A stretch of 47,816 nt of DNA from DAOSVX01 sp964447275 (GTDB lineage Bacteria; Bacillota_I; Bacilli_A; RF39; UBA660): positions 1 through 47,816 of the forward strand of contig CAYURI010000006.1 in the NCBI GenBank assembly GCA_964447275.1, read 5' to 3'. The translations under genes were made by a program, and so were the position numbers. The first letter of the stretch is position 1. Each line of letters opens with the position of its first letter. The notes below the pieces were generated by a model. The model did not search any database. It was not told the origin of the DNA and was given only the letters and a program-made list of their open reading frames with translations. Of this stretch, positions 17,191 through 25,399 are shown one piece after another.

Positions 17191-19074
17191 ATGGAAAAGA
17201 TGACATCAGAAGAATTAATTGAATTTATGAGTAATAGAGCAGAAATTAGTAAAGAAGAAGCCAAGGAAGCTTTAGATGTTGTAATAAGCAGTTCAATAAA
17301 ACCATTAGTAACCAGAAAAGCTTTAACAGAAATGTATTTTAATTTTTTTAAAGAAAAAGGCCATACTTTAATTTCTAGTGCTTCGATTGTACCAGAAAAT
17401 GATCCAACAGTATTGTTTACATCAGCTGGTATGCATCCTTTAGTACCATATTTATTAGGTGAACGTCACCCTGGTGGAACAAGACTTGTAAATGTGCAAA
17501 AATGTTTAAGAACTGGTGATATTGATTGCGTAGGGGATGCATCCCATTTAACATTCTTTGAAATGCTTGGTAATTGGAGCTTAGGTGATTACTTTAAAAA
17601 AGAATCGATTAAATTTAGTTATGAATTTTTAACTAGTCCTAAATATTTAAATTTAGATAAAGAGAGATTATATTTTTCTTGTTTTAAAGGTGATAGTGAG
17701 TTTGCTAAAGATGAAGAAAGTTATCAAGCTTGGTTAGATGAAGGGGTAGATGCTAGCCACATTTGCTTTTTATCAAGAGAAAATAACTTTTGGATTTTAG
17801 GTAGTGGTATAGGACCGTGTGGACCAGATACCGAAATATTTTACGATACTTTAAAAGAACCTTGTGGGCCTAATTGTGATCCATCATGCTCTTGTGGTAA
17901 ATATTTAGAAATATGGAATAATGTTTTTATGGAATATAACAAAAGAAGTGATGGTACAATTGCTAAATTAGATAAGCCTAATGTTGATACGGGAATGGGA
18001 TTAGAAAGAACATTAACAGTATTAAATGGTTTAAAATCAGTTTATGATACCGAATTATTTGTTAATATTAAAAGGAAATTAGAAGTTTTATCTAAGCAAA
18101 AGTATGAAGATAATTTAATGGCTTTTCGTGTTATCATGGATCATATTAGATCAGCAACTTTTGTATTAGGAGATTATCATGGTATAACACCTTCTAATAC
18201 TGGCCAAGGTTATGTATTAAGAAGGCTTATTAGAAGAGCACTTCGTTATATGAAAAAAATAGGTGTTGAAAATAATATTAATGAAATAGTCGAAGTAGTA
18301 ATAAATGATTATAAGGATATTTATAATGAACTAAATACTAATAAAGATTTTATTTTAAATGAAATTAATAAAGAAGCGCTTAAATTTAATAAAACTCTAA
18401 AAGATGGAGAACGTTTATTTTATAAAGTAATTAAATATGCTAAAGATAAGTTAATCAGTGGTAGTGATGCTTTTAAATTATTTGATACTTTTGGTTTTCC
18501 TTTAGAAATGACTATTGAACTTGCTAATGAAAATGGTTTTAAAGTCGATATAGAAGCCTTTCATAATAAATTCAAAGAACATCAAGAGAAAAGCAAAACA
18601 ATCGATGCTGGGGCTTTTAAAGGTGGTTTAGCAGATGATAGTTATGAAACTACTAAATATCATACTGTGGCTCATTTAATGCTGGCTGCATTACAAAAAA
18701 TGTATGGTAAAGATATAATTCAAAAAGGCTGTAATATTACTAGCGAAAGAATTAGATTTGATTTTAATTTAGATCATAAGATGACTGATGAGGAGTTAAC
18801 AGCTCTAACTAACTTGGTTAATGAGTATATTAAATCTAATACTGATGTTGTATGTAATGAAATGTCTTATGAAGAAGCTAAAAGAGTAGGGGCTCATGGA
18901 ACTTTTGAAGATAAATATGGTAGTGTTGTTAAAGTTTACGCTATAGGTGATATATCTAAAGAAATATGTGGTGGGCCACATGTTAAAAATACTTCTGAAA
19001 TAGGAACTTTTGAAATAATTAAAGAAGAGTCATCTAGTGCTGGAGTAAGAAGAATAAAAGCTATTATTAAATAG
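17191..19074 (+). CDS. alaS: Alanine--tRNA ligase, short form lacking the C-Ala domain
   Basis: 627 residues against about 870 for ordinary bacterial AlaRS. It has an N-terminal extension of about 40 residues, then the class II catalytic core (FTSAGMHPLVPYLLG, FFEMLGNWSLGDYF, GPCGPDTEIF, D-T-G-M-G-L-E-R). A Cys-rich insert with the pattern CGPNCDPSCSCGK precedes EIWNNVFMEY. The tRNA-recognition helices follow, then the editing domain with H491-T-V-A-H495 and C593-G-G-P-H597, all four zinc-site residues. The protein stops right after the editing domain, so the coiled-coil and C-Ala parts used for dimerisation and tRNA elbow contact are absent. A strong terminator directly after the stop argues against a frameshift. 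Confidence 0.92.
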   Translation: MEKMTSEELIEFMSNRAEISKEEAKEALDVVISSSIKPLVTRKALTEMYFNFFKEKGHTLISSASIVPENDPTVLFTSAGMHPLVPYLLGERHPGGTRLVNVQKCLRTGDIDCVGDASHLTFFEMLGNWSLGDYFKKESIKFSYEFLTSPKYLNLDKERLYFSCFKGDSEFAKDEESYQAWLDEGVDASHICFLSRENNFWILGSGIGPCGPDTEIFYDTLKEPCGPNCDPSCSCGKYLEIWNNVFMEYNKRSDGTIAKLDKPNVDTGMGLERTLTVLNGLKSVYDTELFVNIKRKLEVLSKQKYEDNLMAFRVIMDHIRSATFVLGDYHGITPSNTGQGYVLRRLIRRALRYMKKIGVENNINEIVEVVINDYKDIYNELNTNKDFILNEINKEALKFNKTLKDGERLFYKVIKYAKDKLISGSDAFKLFDTFGFPLEMTIELANENGFKVDIEAFHNKFKEHQEKSKTIDAGAFKGGLADDSYETTKYHTVAHLMLAALQKMYGKDIIQKGCNITSERIRFDFNLDHKMTDEELTALTNLVNEYIKSNTDVVCNEMSYEEAKRVGAHGTFEDKYGSVVKVYAIGDISKEICGGPHVKNTSEIGTFEIIKEESSSAGVRRIKAIIK

Positions 19075-19081
19075 CTTTTTA
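19056..19081 (+). terminator. Intrinsic terminator after alaS
   Basis: A perfect ten-base stem AAAAGCTATT-ATTA-AATAGCTTTT overlaps the alaS stop and ends in T residues. Confidence 0.88.
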
Positions 19082-19084
19082 ATA

Positions 19085-19093
19085 TGTTATAAT
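19085..19093 (+). promoter_or_regulatory. Extended -10 promoter of the small basic protein gene
   Basis: TGTTATAAT, 27 bases before the ATG at 19120, in the recurring TATGTTATAAT context of this genome. Confidence 0.7.
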
Positions 19094-19119
19094 TAAAATA
19101 AATAAGGAGGATGATTACC

Positions 19120-19293
19120 ATGGCAGTTAATAAACCTCTAGGTGATAATGCTCGAGTAGGAGCAGTAAAAAATAGAACGCAGACTTATAATCCTAAAACC
19201 AAAAAGGTTGTTAAAAGAAATACTTTAACTGGTGAATTTATGCATAATAAAACTACCAAAGGAATATTTAAAGGCGTTAGAAAAGAAAAGTAA
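19120..19293 (+). CDS. Small basic conserved-type protein
   Basis: 57 residues from ATG 19120, nine bases after a perfect AAGGAGG; the ATG at 19111 directly abuts that site and is rejected. The protein is Lys/Arg/Asn/Thr-rich (G-A-V-K-N-R-T-Q-T-Y-N-P-K-T, then F-K-G-V-R-K-E-K at the end) and has no membrane segment or cysteines. Similar small basic proteins of about 55-60 residues ending in FKGVRKEK occur in several bacterial groups, as far as I recall, with no known function. A nucleic-acid-binding role is suggested only by charge. It has its own promoter and terminator. Confidence 0.8.
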   Translation: MAVNKPLGDNARVGAVKNRTQTYNPKTKKVVKRNTLTGEFMHNKTTKGIFKGVRKEK

Positions 19294-19312
19294 GTTTAAA
19301 ACTTACTTTTTT
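19286..19312. terminator. Bidirectional terminator between convergent genes
   Basis: AAAAGTAAGT-TTAAA-ACTTACTTTT is symmetric, with A residues on one side and T on the other. It closes the small basic protein gene on + and the lipoprotein gene on -, overlapping the stop regions of both. Confidence 0.85.
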
Positions 19313-19755
19313 ATATATGTTCCATCATTAGATGCAGAACAATAATTATCATAACTACTACATTGCCATTTTATAATGCCATCACCAACAATTATTTTCC
19401 CATCTATATATTTTATGACCACACCGCCATTAGTATCACTCATATTTCTTTCTTCATCAGAAGTGATGACATCATTGACTATTTTAAACTTGATACCACC
19501 TTCTACACCTTCACCATAAAAGTTTCTTGTTAAAATAGTTGATTCACTGCTGTCTGCATAATAGCTATAAATACGTCCATCTTTTATTAAATAAGCAAAA
19601 GCTGCTTCAAAATCAGCTCCCGGTTGCTGAACATACAAGCCATCCATATAAGCATATTTACTGGTAGATGCTTGATTATTAATTTTATTGTTGTTACATC
19701 CTACAATTAAAATAACAAATAATAGCATTATTGATAAATTTAATATTTTTTTCAT
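19303..19755 (-). CDS. Putative lipoprotein of unknown function
   Basis: 150 residues. A short basic start, a hydrophobic stretch and the lipobox LIVGC with Cys20 define a signal peptidase II lipoprotein. The mature part begins NNNKINNQ and continues with a beta-rich domain (YMDGLYVQQ, DGRIYSYYAD, GGVVIKYIDGKIIVGDG) and a Cys pair near the end (about residues 131 and 138, W-Q-C-S-S and N-Y-C-S-A) that could form a disulfide. No family is recognised. AAAGG lies upstream on the - strand. It is transcribed against its left neighbour and is probably monocistronic. Confidence 0.75.
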   Translation of the reverse strand: MKKILNLSIMLLFVILIVGCNNNKINNQASTSKYAYMDGLYVQQPGADFEAAFAYLIKDGRIYSYYADSSESTILTRNFYGEGVEGGIKFKIVNDVITSDEERNMSDTNGGVVIKYIDGKIIVGDGIIKWQCSSYDNYCSASNDGTYIKK

Positions 19756-19778
19756 ATTATAAACCTTTCATAATAACA

Positions 19779-19806
19779 ATTATACTATAAAAAATAGCTT
19801 AGTAAA
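19779..19806 (-). promoter_or_regulatory. Promoter of the lipoprotein gene
   Basis: On the - strand TTTACT (19806-19801), 16 bases, TATAAT (19784-19779). The -35 lies inside the terminator hairpin of the upstream - strand gene. Confidence 0.55.
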
Positions 19807-19821
19807 TACTAAGTTATTTTA
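19789..19821 (-). terminator. Terminator after the phospholipase-C-like gene
   Basis: On the - strand the arms AAATAACTTAGTA and TACTAAGCTATTT pair with one mismatch around a two-base centre and are followed by TTTTTATAG. Confidence 0.7.
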
Positions 19822-20677
19822 TTTTTATTTCAGCAAAAGCTGGTATCTCATTAAATATTGATTCAGTACTAGGAGTGTTATTACCATTATAAGGAGCATT
19901 ATTAAACACTAAATTTAAATATCTTTCTTTATCTTTTTCGTATAAATACTTATTAGCATATTTAATCATTTTTTCAGCTTTATTAATTGACTCATTTAAT
20001 ATTTTTAAATATTTTTTATCTAAGTAATTATCTTTATTAACACAATTATAGTAATAAGTATTATTACTATATTTTTGTTTACCAGTAACTAAATTATATA
20101 ATGTTTTATTTTGATAAATAAAATTAACAAAAAAGTTACTTATACTAATAAACAAAGTTGATTTAAAATAGATATTACTAGCATTAAAATAACCATAAAT
20201 ATTTGCGTAAATAATATTAACCATTTTTCTTATATCTTTACTTTTTAAATGTTTAATACTTAAATAACTAGTATTATTACCAAATTTATTTATTAAATAT
20301 TTATCTAATTCACATTCTAAAGTAGTATGAGGTGTTAAAAAAGCTTCTTGGTTAATATCATTAACCATATTATTAACAAATTGATGAATTACTAAGTCTA
20401 AAGCATAGTGAGCTATATGACCATATAAATAAGCCATAACATCATTATCATATTGTAAGTTATTCTCATTTATATATTTAATTGTATTTAAAAAGAATAG
20501 TTTTGAATTAATTTTATGAGTATCATGAAAACACTCTTTATTTAAAACAGTTAAATCTTGACCAAAAGAAAACAACTTCATCTTATCTTGATCTATTTTA
20601 ATTTTAAATTTAATTTTATCATTTAGTTTTTTAAATAATAATTCACTCATTATCGCATGACTAGTATAATTTGCCAT
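19814..20677 (-). CDS. Zinc-dependent phospholipase C-like protein
   Basis: 287 residues with no signal peptide. His7 near the N-terminus, Asp41, His51/His54, then G-H-I-A-H-Y-A-L-D-L-V-I-H (His87, His90, Asp94, His98) and H-T-T-L-E-C-E-L-D (His117, Glu121, Asp125) reproduce the ligand pattern of the zinc-dependent phospholipase C / S1-P1 nuclease fold as found in bacterial intracellular members. The C-terminal third is Asn/Lys/Tyr-rich. AAAGGAG precedes the ATG by 11 bases. Substrate is unknown: cytosolic homologs are not characterised, so phospholipid hydrolysis is not assured. A second, shorter protein of similar style is at 21447. Confidence 0.75.
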   Translation of the reverse strand: MANYTSHAIMSELLFKKLNDKIKFKIKIDQDKMKLFSFGQDLTVLNKECFHDTHKINSKLFFLNTIKYINENNLQYDNDVMAYLYGHIAHYALDLVIHQFVNNMVNDINQEAFLTPHTTLECELDKYLINKFGNNTSYLSIKHLKSKDIRKMVNIIYANIYGYFNASNIYFKSTLFISISNFFVNFIYQNKTLYNLVTGKQKYSNNTYYYNCVNKDNYLDKKYLKILNESINKAEKMIKYANKYLYEKDKERYLNLVFNNAPYNGNNTPSTESIFNEIPAFAEIKIK

Positions 20678-20763
20678 ATAATAATATACTCCTTTGATTG
20701 CATTATAATTCTACTTCTAAAATCAAAATAAGTCAATTATTGATGTTGAAGAATGTCAATATA

Positions 20764-20772
20764 TGTTATAAT
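20764..20772 (+). promoter_or_regulatory. Extended -10 promoter of the 20790 gene
   Basis: TGTTATAAT, followed after six bases by AGGTGAG and the start codon, so the mRNA would be nearly leaderless apart from the ribosome-binding site. Confidence 0.65.
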
Positions 20773-20789
20773 TTATTTAGGTGAGTAAT

Positions 20790-21416
20790 ATGGAAAAATT
20801 AAAATTAAATTTAATTTTTGAAGATTATCCAGATAATAATATAACTTTGGTAAAGTCCAAGACATGTGCTATACCGGGTAAAAAAATAAAAGACCTTTTT
20901 GAAAAAGTTGAAATGAGCTGGTTGGATGATGACGAGGGCAAAGGTATAGGTTTAGACGATTACCAATATCAAATTATTTTGGCTCAAAATGCAAGAGAAT
21001 TAAAAAGTGAGAAAATAAATTGGCGCTTAAATATAGAAGAATTACAGCTTTATAAAATAAAAAAATATTTAAAGGATTTGCCTTTAAATTTAATAATAAC
21101 TCCTGCTTGCGGTAACACAGACACTTTTTTAGATATTCTTCTTAATTGCGAATTAATTATTACTTTTTTTAAAGTAATAAAATATATTTTATATATATTT
21201 TTAATAAAAAACATATCTTATAAACATATTACTGAATATTCTGGATTCTCAAAGGAATTTATTGTTGGAACAATTAAATGTTTTAATAATTGGAAGCAAG
21301 GCTTTTTGTATATTGATAAAGAAAAACATTCAAAGTTGTTTGAGTTTATTATAATGAAAAATTTAAAATATAAATTAAACAAAAAAACAAAGATTTGGGA
21401 ACAAAAAGATAAATAA
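20790..21416 (+). CDS. Unknown protein, possible orphan gene
   Basis: 208 residues from ATG 20790, four bases after AGGTGAG; GTG 20781 belongs to that site. The first half is mixed and acidic (M-S-W-L-D-D-D-E-G-K-G-I-G-L-D-D-Y), and the middle has a hydrophobic stretch (F-F-K-V-I-K-Y-I-L-Y-I-F-L) that may be buried or a membrane segment. The C-terminal part has I-S-Y-K-H-I-T-E-Y-S-G-F-S, which looks like a helix-turn-helix start, and a very basic end. No family is recognised. It lies in an accessory stretch between two phospholipase-C-like genes, with its own promoter. Confidence 0.65.
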   Translation: MEKLKLNLIFEDYPDNNITLVKSKTCAIPGKKIKDLFEKVEMSWLDDDEGKGIGLDDYQYQIILAQNARELKSEKINWRLNIEELQLYKIKKYLKDLPLNLIITPACGNTDTFLDILLNCELIITFFKVIKYILYIFLIKNISYKHITEYSGFSKEFIVGTIKCFNNWKQGFLYIDKEKHSKLFEFIIMKNLKYKLNKKTKIWEQKDK

Positions 21417-21446
21417 TTTTTTTGATTAATAGGCGGAGTTGATAAT

Positions 21447-22028
21447 ATGGCAGGATTTAGCATTCATTTGGCAGTAGCAAAAAGATATTGTGAAAAGAAT
21501 AGTATATTAAATATATCTGATTTTTTTAAAGGAACAGTTGATCCTGATTTAGTAGAAAATAAAGATACAACTCATTATACTGGGGTAAGAGATACTGGTT
21601 ATTTAGTTGATTATTTAAAAAATAAAATAAATTTATATAAATATTTAAAAGAGAATACAATTAATTCTGATTATGATAAAGGTTTCTTCTTACATTTAAT
21701 AGTAGATTATATATTTTTTACAGATTTTTTCGATAAAAGTTATATAAATAACATTAGTTATAATGATTTTATAAAAGATTTATACTATAGTTATGATATT
21801 GTCAATAATGTTTTACTTTATAAATACAAAATAGATAAAAAACTTTTAAACGAAAAAGTGATTGCAAAAATTGATAGTGATAGAAAAGAAAAACAGCAAA
21901 TTAATAAGAATTGTAAAAACATACTAGAAATAAAAAAATTAGATGCTTTTATAGAAAGAGTTTCTAATATAAATCTAGAATTATATAAAGATAAAATAAC
22001 AAATGTTAAAGAAAACGTTTTGCCTTAA
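21447..22028 (+). CDS. Phospholipase C / nuclease-fold-like protein, short
   Basis: 193 residues, ATG after GGCGGAG. N-terminal I-H-L-A-V-A-K-R-Y (His7), then F-F-K-G-T-V-D-P-D (Asp32, Asp34), T-H-Y (His43) and G-F-F-L-H-L-I-V-D-Y are placed as in a group of bacterial proteins related to the zinc-dependent phospholipase C fold, so it may bind metal. The C-terminal half is Lys-rich with no recognised motif. No signal peptide is seen. The relation to the 19814 protein is by motif layout only, and the assignment is tentative. Confidence 0.6.
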   Translation: MAGFSIHLAVAKRYCEKNSILNISDFFKGTVDPDLVENKDTTHYTGVRDTGYLVDYLKNKINLYKYLKENTINSDYDKGFFLHLIVDYIFFTDFFDKSYINNISYNDFIKDLYYSYDIVNNVLLYKYKIDKKLLNEKVIAKIDSDRKEKQQINKNCKNILEIKKLDAFIERVSNINLELYKDKITNVKENVLP

Positions 22029-22049
22029 AAAACAATTATAAAACTTAAA

Positions 22050-22140
22050 TGGCGGAGTGGGTGGGATTCGAACCCACGGTACTAATAAAAGTACGACTGA
22101 TTTCGAATCAGTTTCGTTACAACCACTTCGATACCACTCC
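22050..22140 (-). tRNA. tRNA-Ser (anticodon CGA)
   Basis: 91 bases read on the - strand. The acceptor GGAGTGG pairs with CCACTCC, with discriminator G and an encoded CCA. The anticodon stem ACTGA/TCAGT holds the loop TTCGAAA, anticodon CGA, for UCG codons. A long variable arm (GTACT-TTTATT-AGTAC) and a T arm with GTTCGAATC confirm a class II serine tRNA. It is on the opposite strand to its + strand neighbours. Confidence 0.96.
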
Positions 22141-22184
22141 ACAGTAATATATTAAATTCAAATATTAAAAAAGTAAATACTTTA

Positions 22185-22193
22185 TGTTATAAT
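22185..22193 (+). promoter_or_regulatory. Extended -10 promoter of murC
   Basis: TGTTATAAT, 16 bases before the ATG, again with AGGTGA directly after it. Confidence 0.7.
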
Positions 22194-22209
22194 TAGACTA
22201 GGTGATAAT

Positions 22210-23523
22210 ATGAAATATTATTTAATAGGTATAAAAGGAGCAGGAATGAGCTCTTTAGCACTTTTATTAAACGATTTAGGTAACTTAGTAGTTGGTTATG
22301 ATGATGCTAAAGAACATCGTTTTACGGAAGATAACTTGGAAACAAGGAATATTAAAATATATACCGATACAAATATATATGAGTTAACTAAAGATACTAT
22401 AATAGTTAGAAGCCCGGCGATAAGAGATAATCATCCTGAGATGGTTAGAGCTTTTAATATGGATTTAGAAAATTATGAATATCAAGAAATGCTAGGTAAA
22501 CTTAGTAAAGAGTTTAAAACTATTGGAGTAGCTGGATGTCATGGTAAAACAACCACATCTTCAATGTTATCTCATGTATTAAATAATACAGTTGGTACTA
22601 ATTATATAATAGGAGACGGGCATGGTTATGCTAATAAAGATAATAAACTACTTGTTTTAGAGTCTTGTGAATATCGCCGTCATTTTTTAGATTATGATAT
22701 TACTTATGGAATTATTACTAATATTGAACTTGATCATACTGATTATTATAAAGATATCAATGATGTAAAAAATGCTTATGAAAGTTTTGCTAATAATGCT
22801 ACTAAAGCTGTTATAGCTTGGGGAAATGATCCATATATTAAAGATTTAAAAATTAATAAAAAAGTTTACTATTATGGTATTGAAGATGGTAATGATGTAG
22901 TTGCTAAAAATATTAATTATAAAGATGATGGTACTAGTTTTGATGTTTATATTGAAAATAAATTATATGGACATTTTGATATTGCTTTATACGGTAAACA
23001 TATGTTACTTAATAGTTTAGCAGTAATAACTATTTGTTACTTAGAAAATATTAGTATTGAAGATATTTCTAAATATTTAATGACTTTTAAAGGGGCATCA
23101 AGAAGATTTAAAGAAACTGTTATAAAAGACAATATTATTATTGATGATTATGCTCATCATCCTACTGAGATAAAAGTAACAATAGAATCGGCTAGACAAA
23201 AATATCCTGATAAAAAAATTGTGGCAGTATTCAAACCACATACATTTTCTAGAGTAAAAGAGTTTTATCAAGAATTTGCTGATAGCCTTAATTTAGCGGA
23301 TGATGCTTATGTTATGGATATTAATTATGACAGGGAACTCCCTGGAGAATATCCTGATATAACGCCATATACGATTATTAATCATCTTAATAATGGCGAT
23401 TATATTAATGAAGAGAGTGTATCTAAACTATTTAAATATCATAATACAGTAATATTATTTATGAGCAGTAAAGAAATCTATTTATTAGAAGATTTATATA
23501 TAAAAGGCATTAACAATGAATAA
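22210..23523 (+). CDS. murC: UDP-N-acetylmuramate--L-alanine ligase
   Basis: 437 residues, ATG four bases after AGGTGA. The N-terminal Rossmann domain has K-G-A-G-M-S-S (9-15), which marks MurC among Mur ligases. The ATP loop G-C-H-G-K-T-T-T is at about 109-116. Also visible are E-L-D-H-T-D-Y-Y in the central domain and D-D-Y-A-H-H-P-T-E-I with K-P-H-T-F-S-R in the C-terminal domain. It adds L-Ala to UDP-MurNAc in the cytosol, the first peptide step of peptidoglycan synthesis, so the organism should have a wall. No other mur genes are adjacent. The 3' end overlaps the next gene by 8 bases. Confidence 0.95.
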   Translation: MKYYLIGIKGAGMSSLALLLNDLGNLVVGYDDAKEHRFTEDNLETRNIKIYTDTNIYELTKDTIIVRSPAIRDNHPEMVRAFNMDLENYEYQEMLGKLSKEFKTIGVAGCHGKTTTSSMLSHVLNNTVGTNYIIGDGHGYANKDNKLLVLESCEYRRHFLDYDITYGIITNIELDHTDYYKDINDVKNAYESFANNATKAVIAWGNDPYIKDLKINKKVYYYGIEDGNDVVAKNINYKDDGTSFDVYIENKLYGHFDIALYGKHMLLNSLAVITICYLENISIEDISKYLMTFKGASRRFKETVIKDNIIIDDYAHHPTEIKVTIESARQKYPDKKIVAVFKPHTFSRVKEFYQEFADSLNLADDAYVMDINYDRELPGEYPDITPYTIINHLNNGDYINEESVSKLFKYHNTVILFMSSKEIYLLEDLYIKGINNE

Positions 23524-24496
23524 GTTTGATTTTATTAAAGGGGTCGAAAAGTTAATTGATCCAATTGAAGTAGGAACGCTTCATTTTATGCAATTTTTTA
23601 ATAATTTATTACCGAAAAAAATTCAAAAACAGTTTATTGCTTTATCAGCTAAAAAAACTCCTTATATGGGTTTTGTTGTTGAACCATATAGTTCATTTTT
23701 GTGTTATGAAATAGCAGATATTGATAAAGCCAAATCATTAATTCCAAATGGTTTCAAACTGGTTAAATGCCAAGTTTTTAAAGACGACACTCCTAAATAT
23801 TATTGTGTATTTGGTTCTATTAGTGCTCATACTAGTGCTTTTTGGGGACTTAGAACAGAATTTTATATTATGGCTGAAGATATTAAAACTGGTCTTCTTA
23901 GTTGGTTAATTATTGATTATGATTCTAATACGATTAGTTATGATAAGAAAAACGGTTTATCTAATCCAAATAGCAGTAAATCATTTATTACGACTGATTA
24001 TGATGGTAATTTATATGTTGATATTAAAAGAAATGATCAAAGTAGAGAACTAAGTTATAATTTCAATATTGAAAAAGGTAAAATGACAGAGTTAGATCAA
24101 AGATTTTGGTTAGAAGGTAATTTATCAATTGGTTATGGTAAAAACATTTCTAAGACTGGTGACATATTCTCTTTAAAGTTTAATCCGGATGAAGTTAAAG
24201 ATGCTCTGAAAATAGATGATATAAATATTCAAGTTAATAATTGGTTTCCAGGACTATTTAAAGATAAACCAAATAGAGTAGTTTGCTTTCCTTATGCACA
24301 ACACTTTATTTCTGATAGCCCAGGGCATTCAAGTAAATTAAAAACTAAAGCAGATTTAGAAAAGGCCGTAGAAGATCTTGATTTTGAAAAAATTGAAGTC
24401 TTTTCCACAAGAATATTTAAATTAATGATTTTAGGTGGGGGAATATTATCACTTTTAATAACAATAACTCTTTTAATACTATTAATATGGCAATAA
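23516..24496 (+). CDS. Unknown protein with C-terminal membrane anchor
   Basis: 326 residues, overlapping murC by eight bases and so translationally coupled. Residues 1-300 look soluble and beta-rich, with the segment I-D-K-A-K-S-L-I-P-N-G-F-K-L followed by a strand pattern that faintly recalls acetoacetate-decarboxylase-like folds; this is low confidence. The last ~25 residues (LMILGGGILSLLITIT onward) form a single transmembrane helix ending in IWQ, a tail anchor. No catalytic motif is assured. Coupling with murC might place it in envelope metabolism, but that is inference. Confidence 0.7.
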   Translation: MNKFDFIKGVEKLIDPIEVGTLHFMQFFNNLLPKKIQKQFIALSAKKTPYMGFVVEPYSSFLCYEIADIDKAKSLIPNGFKLVKCQVFKDDTPKYYCVFGSISAHTSAFWGLRTEFYIMAEDIKTGLLSWLIIDYDSNTISYDKKNGLSNPNSSKSFITTDYDGNLYVDIKRNDQSRELSYNFNIEKGKMTELDQRFWLEGNLSIGYGKNISKTGDIFSLKFNPDEVKDALKIDDINIQVNNWFPGLFKDKPNRVVCFPYAQHFISDSPGHSSKLKTKADLEKAVEDLDFEKIEVFSTRIFKLMILGGGILSLLITITLLILLIWQ

Positions 24497-24519
24497 AAAA
24501 CCTTTTGAAAAAGGTTTTT
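24496..24519. terminator. Bidirectional terminator
   Basis: AAAAACCTTTT and AAAAGGTTTTT, nearly perfect inverted arms with a two-base centre, lie between the convergent + gene ending at 24496 and the - strand fragment ending at 24518. Confidence 0.8.
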
Positions 24520-25093
24520 ACATGTGATATATTTTCTTTTTAGGTTCTATGCTTAAAAGGTCTATATCTGGTCTATATACTTGGTTTAGTCTGTATAACA
24601 AATTTCCTAATGCTCCCATTTCTTTAATTACTGTACCAGGAATTTTTTGTATGCCACGAGAAATAAGCACTTTGAATTCTTCGTCAGAACGTGAAAACAA
24701 ACCGGCAACATTATGAGGAAAAAGCTCTTTTCCAGGACTAAGAAGACCAATATTTAACGGTTCTAAAAGTTTAGGAACTAATCCACCATGATTATGACCA
24801 GATACGCCTAAATTAACGTTTTCTAACCCAATTGTTTTTCTAGGTCTTAAACCATTTTTATCAAAAGCAAAATCTGGACTATGAAAAATCATTATATTAT
24901 AAGTTATATCGCTAAAATTCATTTTTTCCATAACTGGTTTCATATATTTAACTATATCTATACCATTTTCCGTTTTAGGACTAGCATCTATTGGTAAGCT
25001 AAAGCCACCAATAGCTATTTCATCGTTGAAATAAAATAATTCTTCTTCATTAGGAGCAAATTCCGTTTTATAATCCAGAAGTTTTAATTGATG
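24518..25093 (-). pseudogene. 5'-truncated metallophosphoesterase (C-terminal part only)
   Basis: The open frame runs from just after a stop at 25094-25096 down to 24518 (191 codons). The first ATG, at 24943, is internal: the frame upstream of it reads like protein (E-L-F-Y-F-N-D-E-I-A-I-G-G-F-S-L-P-I-D). The fragment has the late calcineurin-like motifs F-H-S-P-D-F and V-S-G-H-N-H-G-G and a C-terminal I-S-R-G segment. It lacks the early metal-binding motifs (DxH, GD, GNHD), so about half the enzyme is missing. The break coincides with that of the + strand fragment at 25054. Either a real rearrangement or an assembly join removed the 5' end. Confidence 0.75.
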
Positions 25094-25320
25094 TTAACCC
25101 AAAAGTACCTGGTTCAGAATTTTCTGCAAGAGATAAAAGTAAAATAGCTAAGGTACCTACTGAAATCATGAATAAAAGTTTTGATGAACGTGTTGCTTTT
25201 GTGAATGATAGATTTGAAAGGCTAAAGACGGCTGTTAGAGAAGATTATTTTCAAAGAAGAGCTAAAGCCGATGGCAAGCCAAGAAAATATAGTCTAGAAC
25301 CAAAAGAAAAACAAGATTAG
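25054..25320 (+). pseudogene. 5'-truncated gene fragment, product not recognised
   Basis: An open frame without an early start codon runs from after a stop at 25051-25053 to TAG 25318-25320 (88 codons). From about residue 9 it reads E-V-L-I-D-V-N-P-K-V-P-G-S-E-F and later is rich in charged helix (F-D-E-R-V-A-F-V-N-D-R-F-E-R-L). The only in-frame ATG, at 25168, has no ribosome-binding site and would give 50 residues. A strong terminator at its end shows that this is a genuine 3' gene end. The identity of the parent gene is unknown. Confidence 0.6.
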
Positions 25321-25341
25321 AAGGATAGCTCCTTCTTTTTT
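25319..25341 (+). terminator. Strong intrinsic terminator
   Basis: AGAAGGA-TAGC-TCCTTCT followed by TTTTTATTTT directly after the fragment's stop codon. Confidence 0.88.
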
Positions 25342-25370
25342 ATTTTATATACAAAAAAATATTTATATAT

Positions 25371-25376
25371 TATAAT
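25371..25376 (+). promoter_or_regulatory. -10 element before the heliorhodopsin unit
   Basis: TATAAT, 24 bases before the GTG start at 25400. No convincing -35 was found. Confidence 0.5.
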
Positions 25377-25399
25377 TAAAATAGAATAGGAGGATGAGT

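Noticed and set aside
24518..24943. A complete 141-residue gene starting at ATG 24943 (- strand)
   Set aside because: The frame continues upstream with protein-like sequence, and the first metal-binding motifs of the family are missing, so this is the tail of a larger gene.
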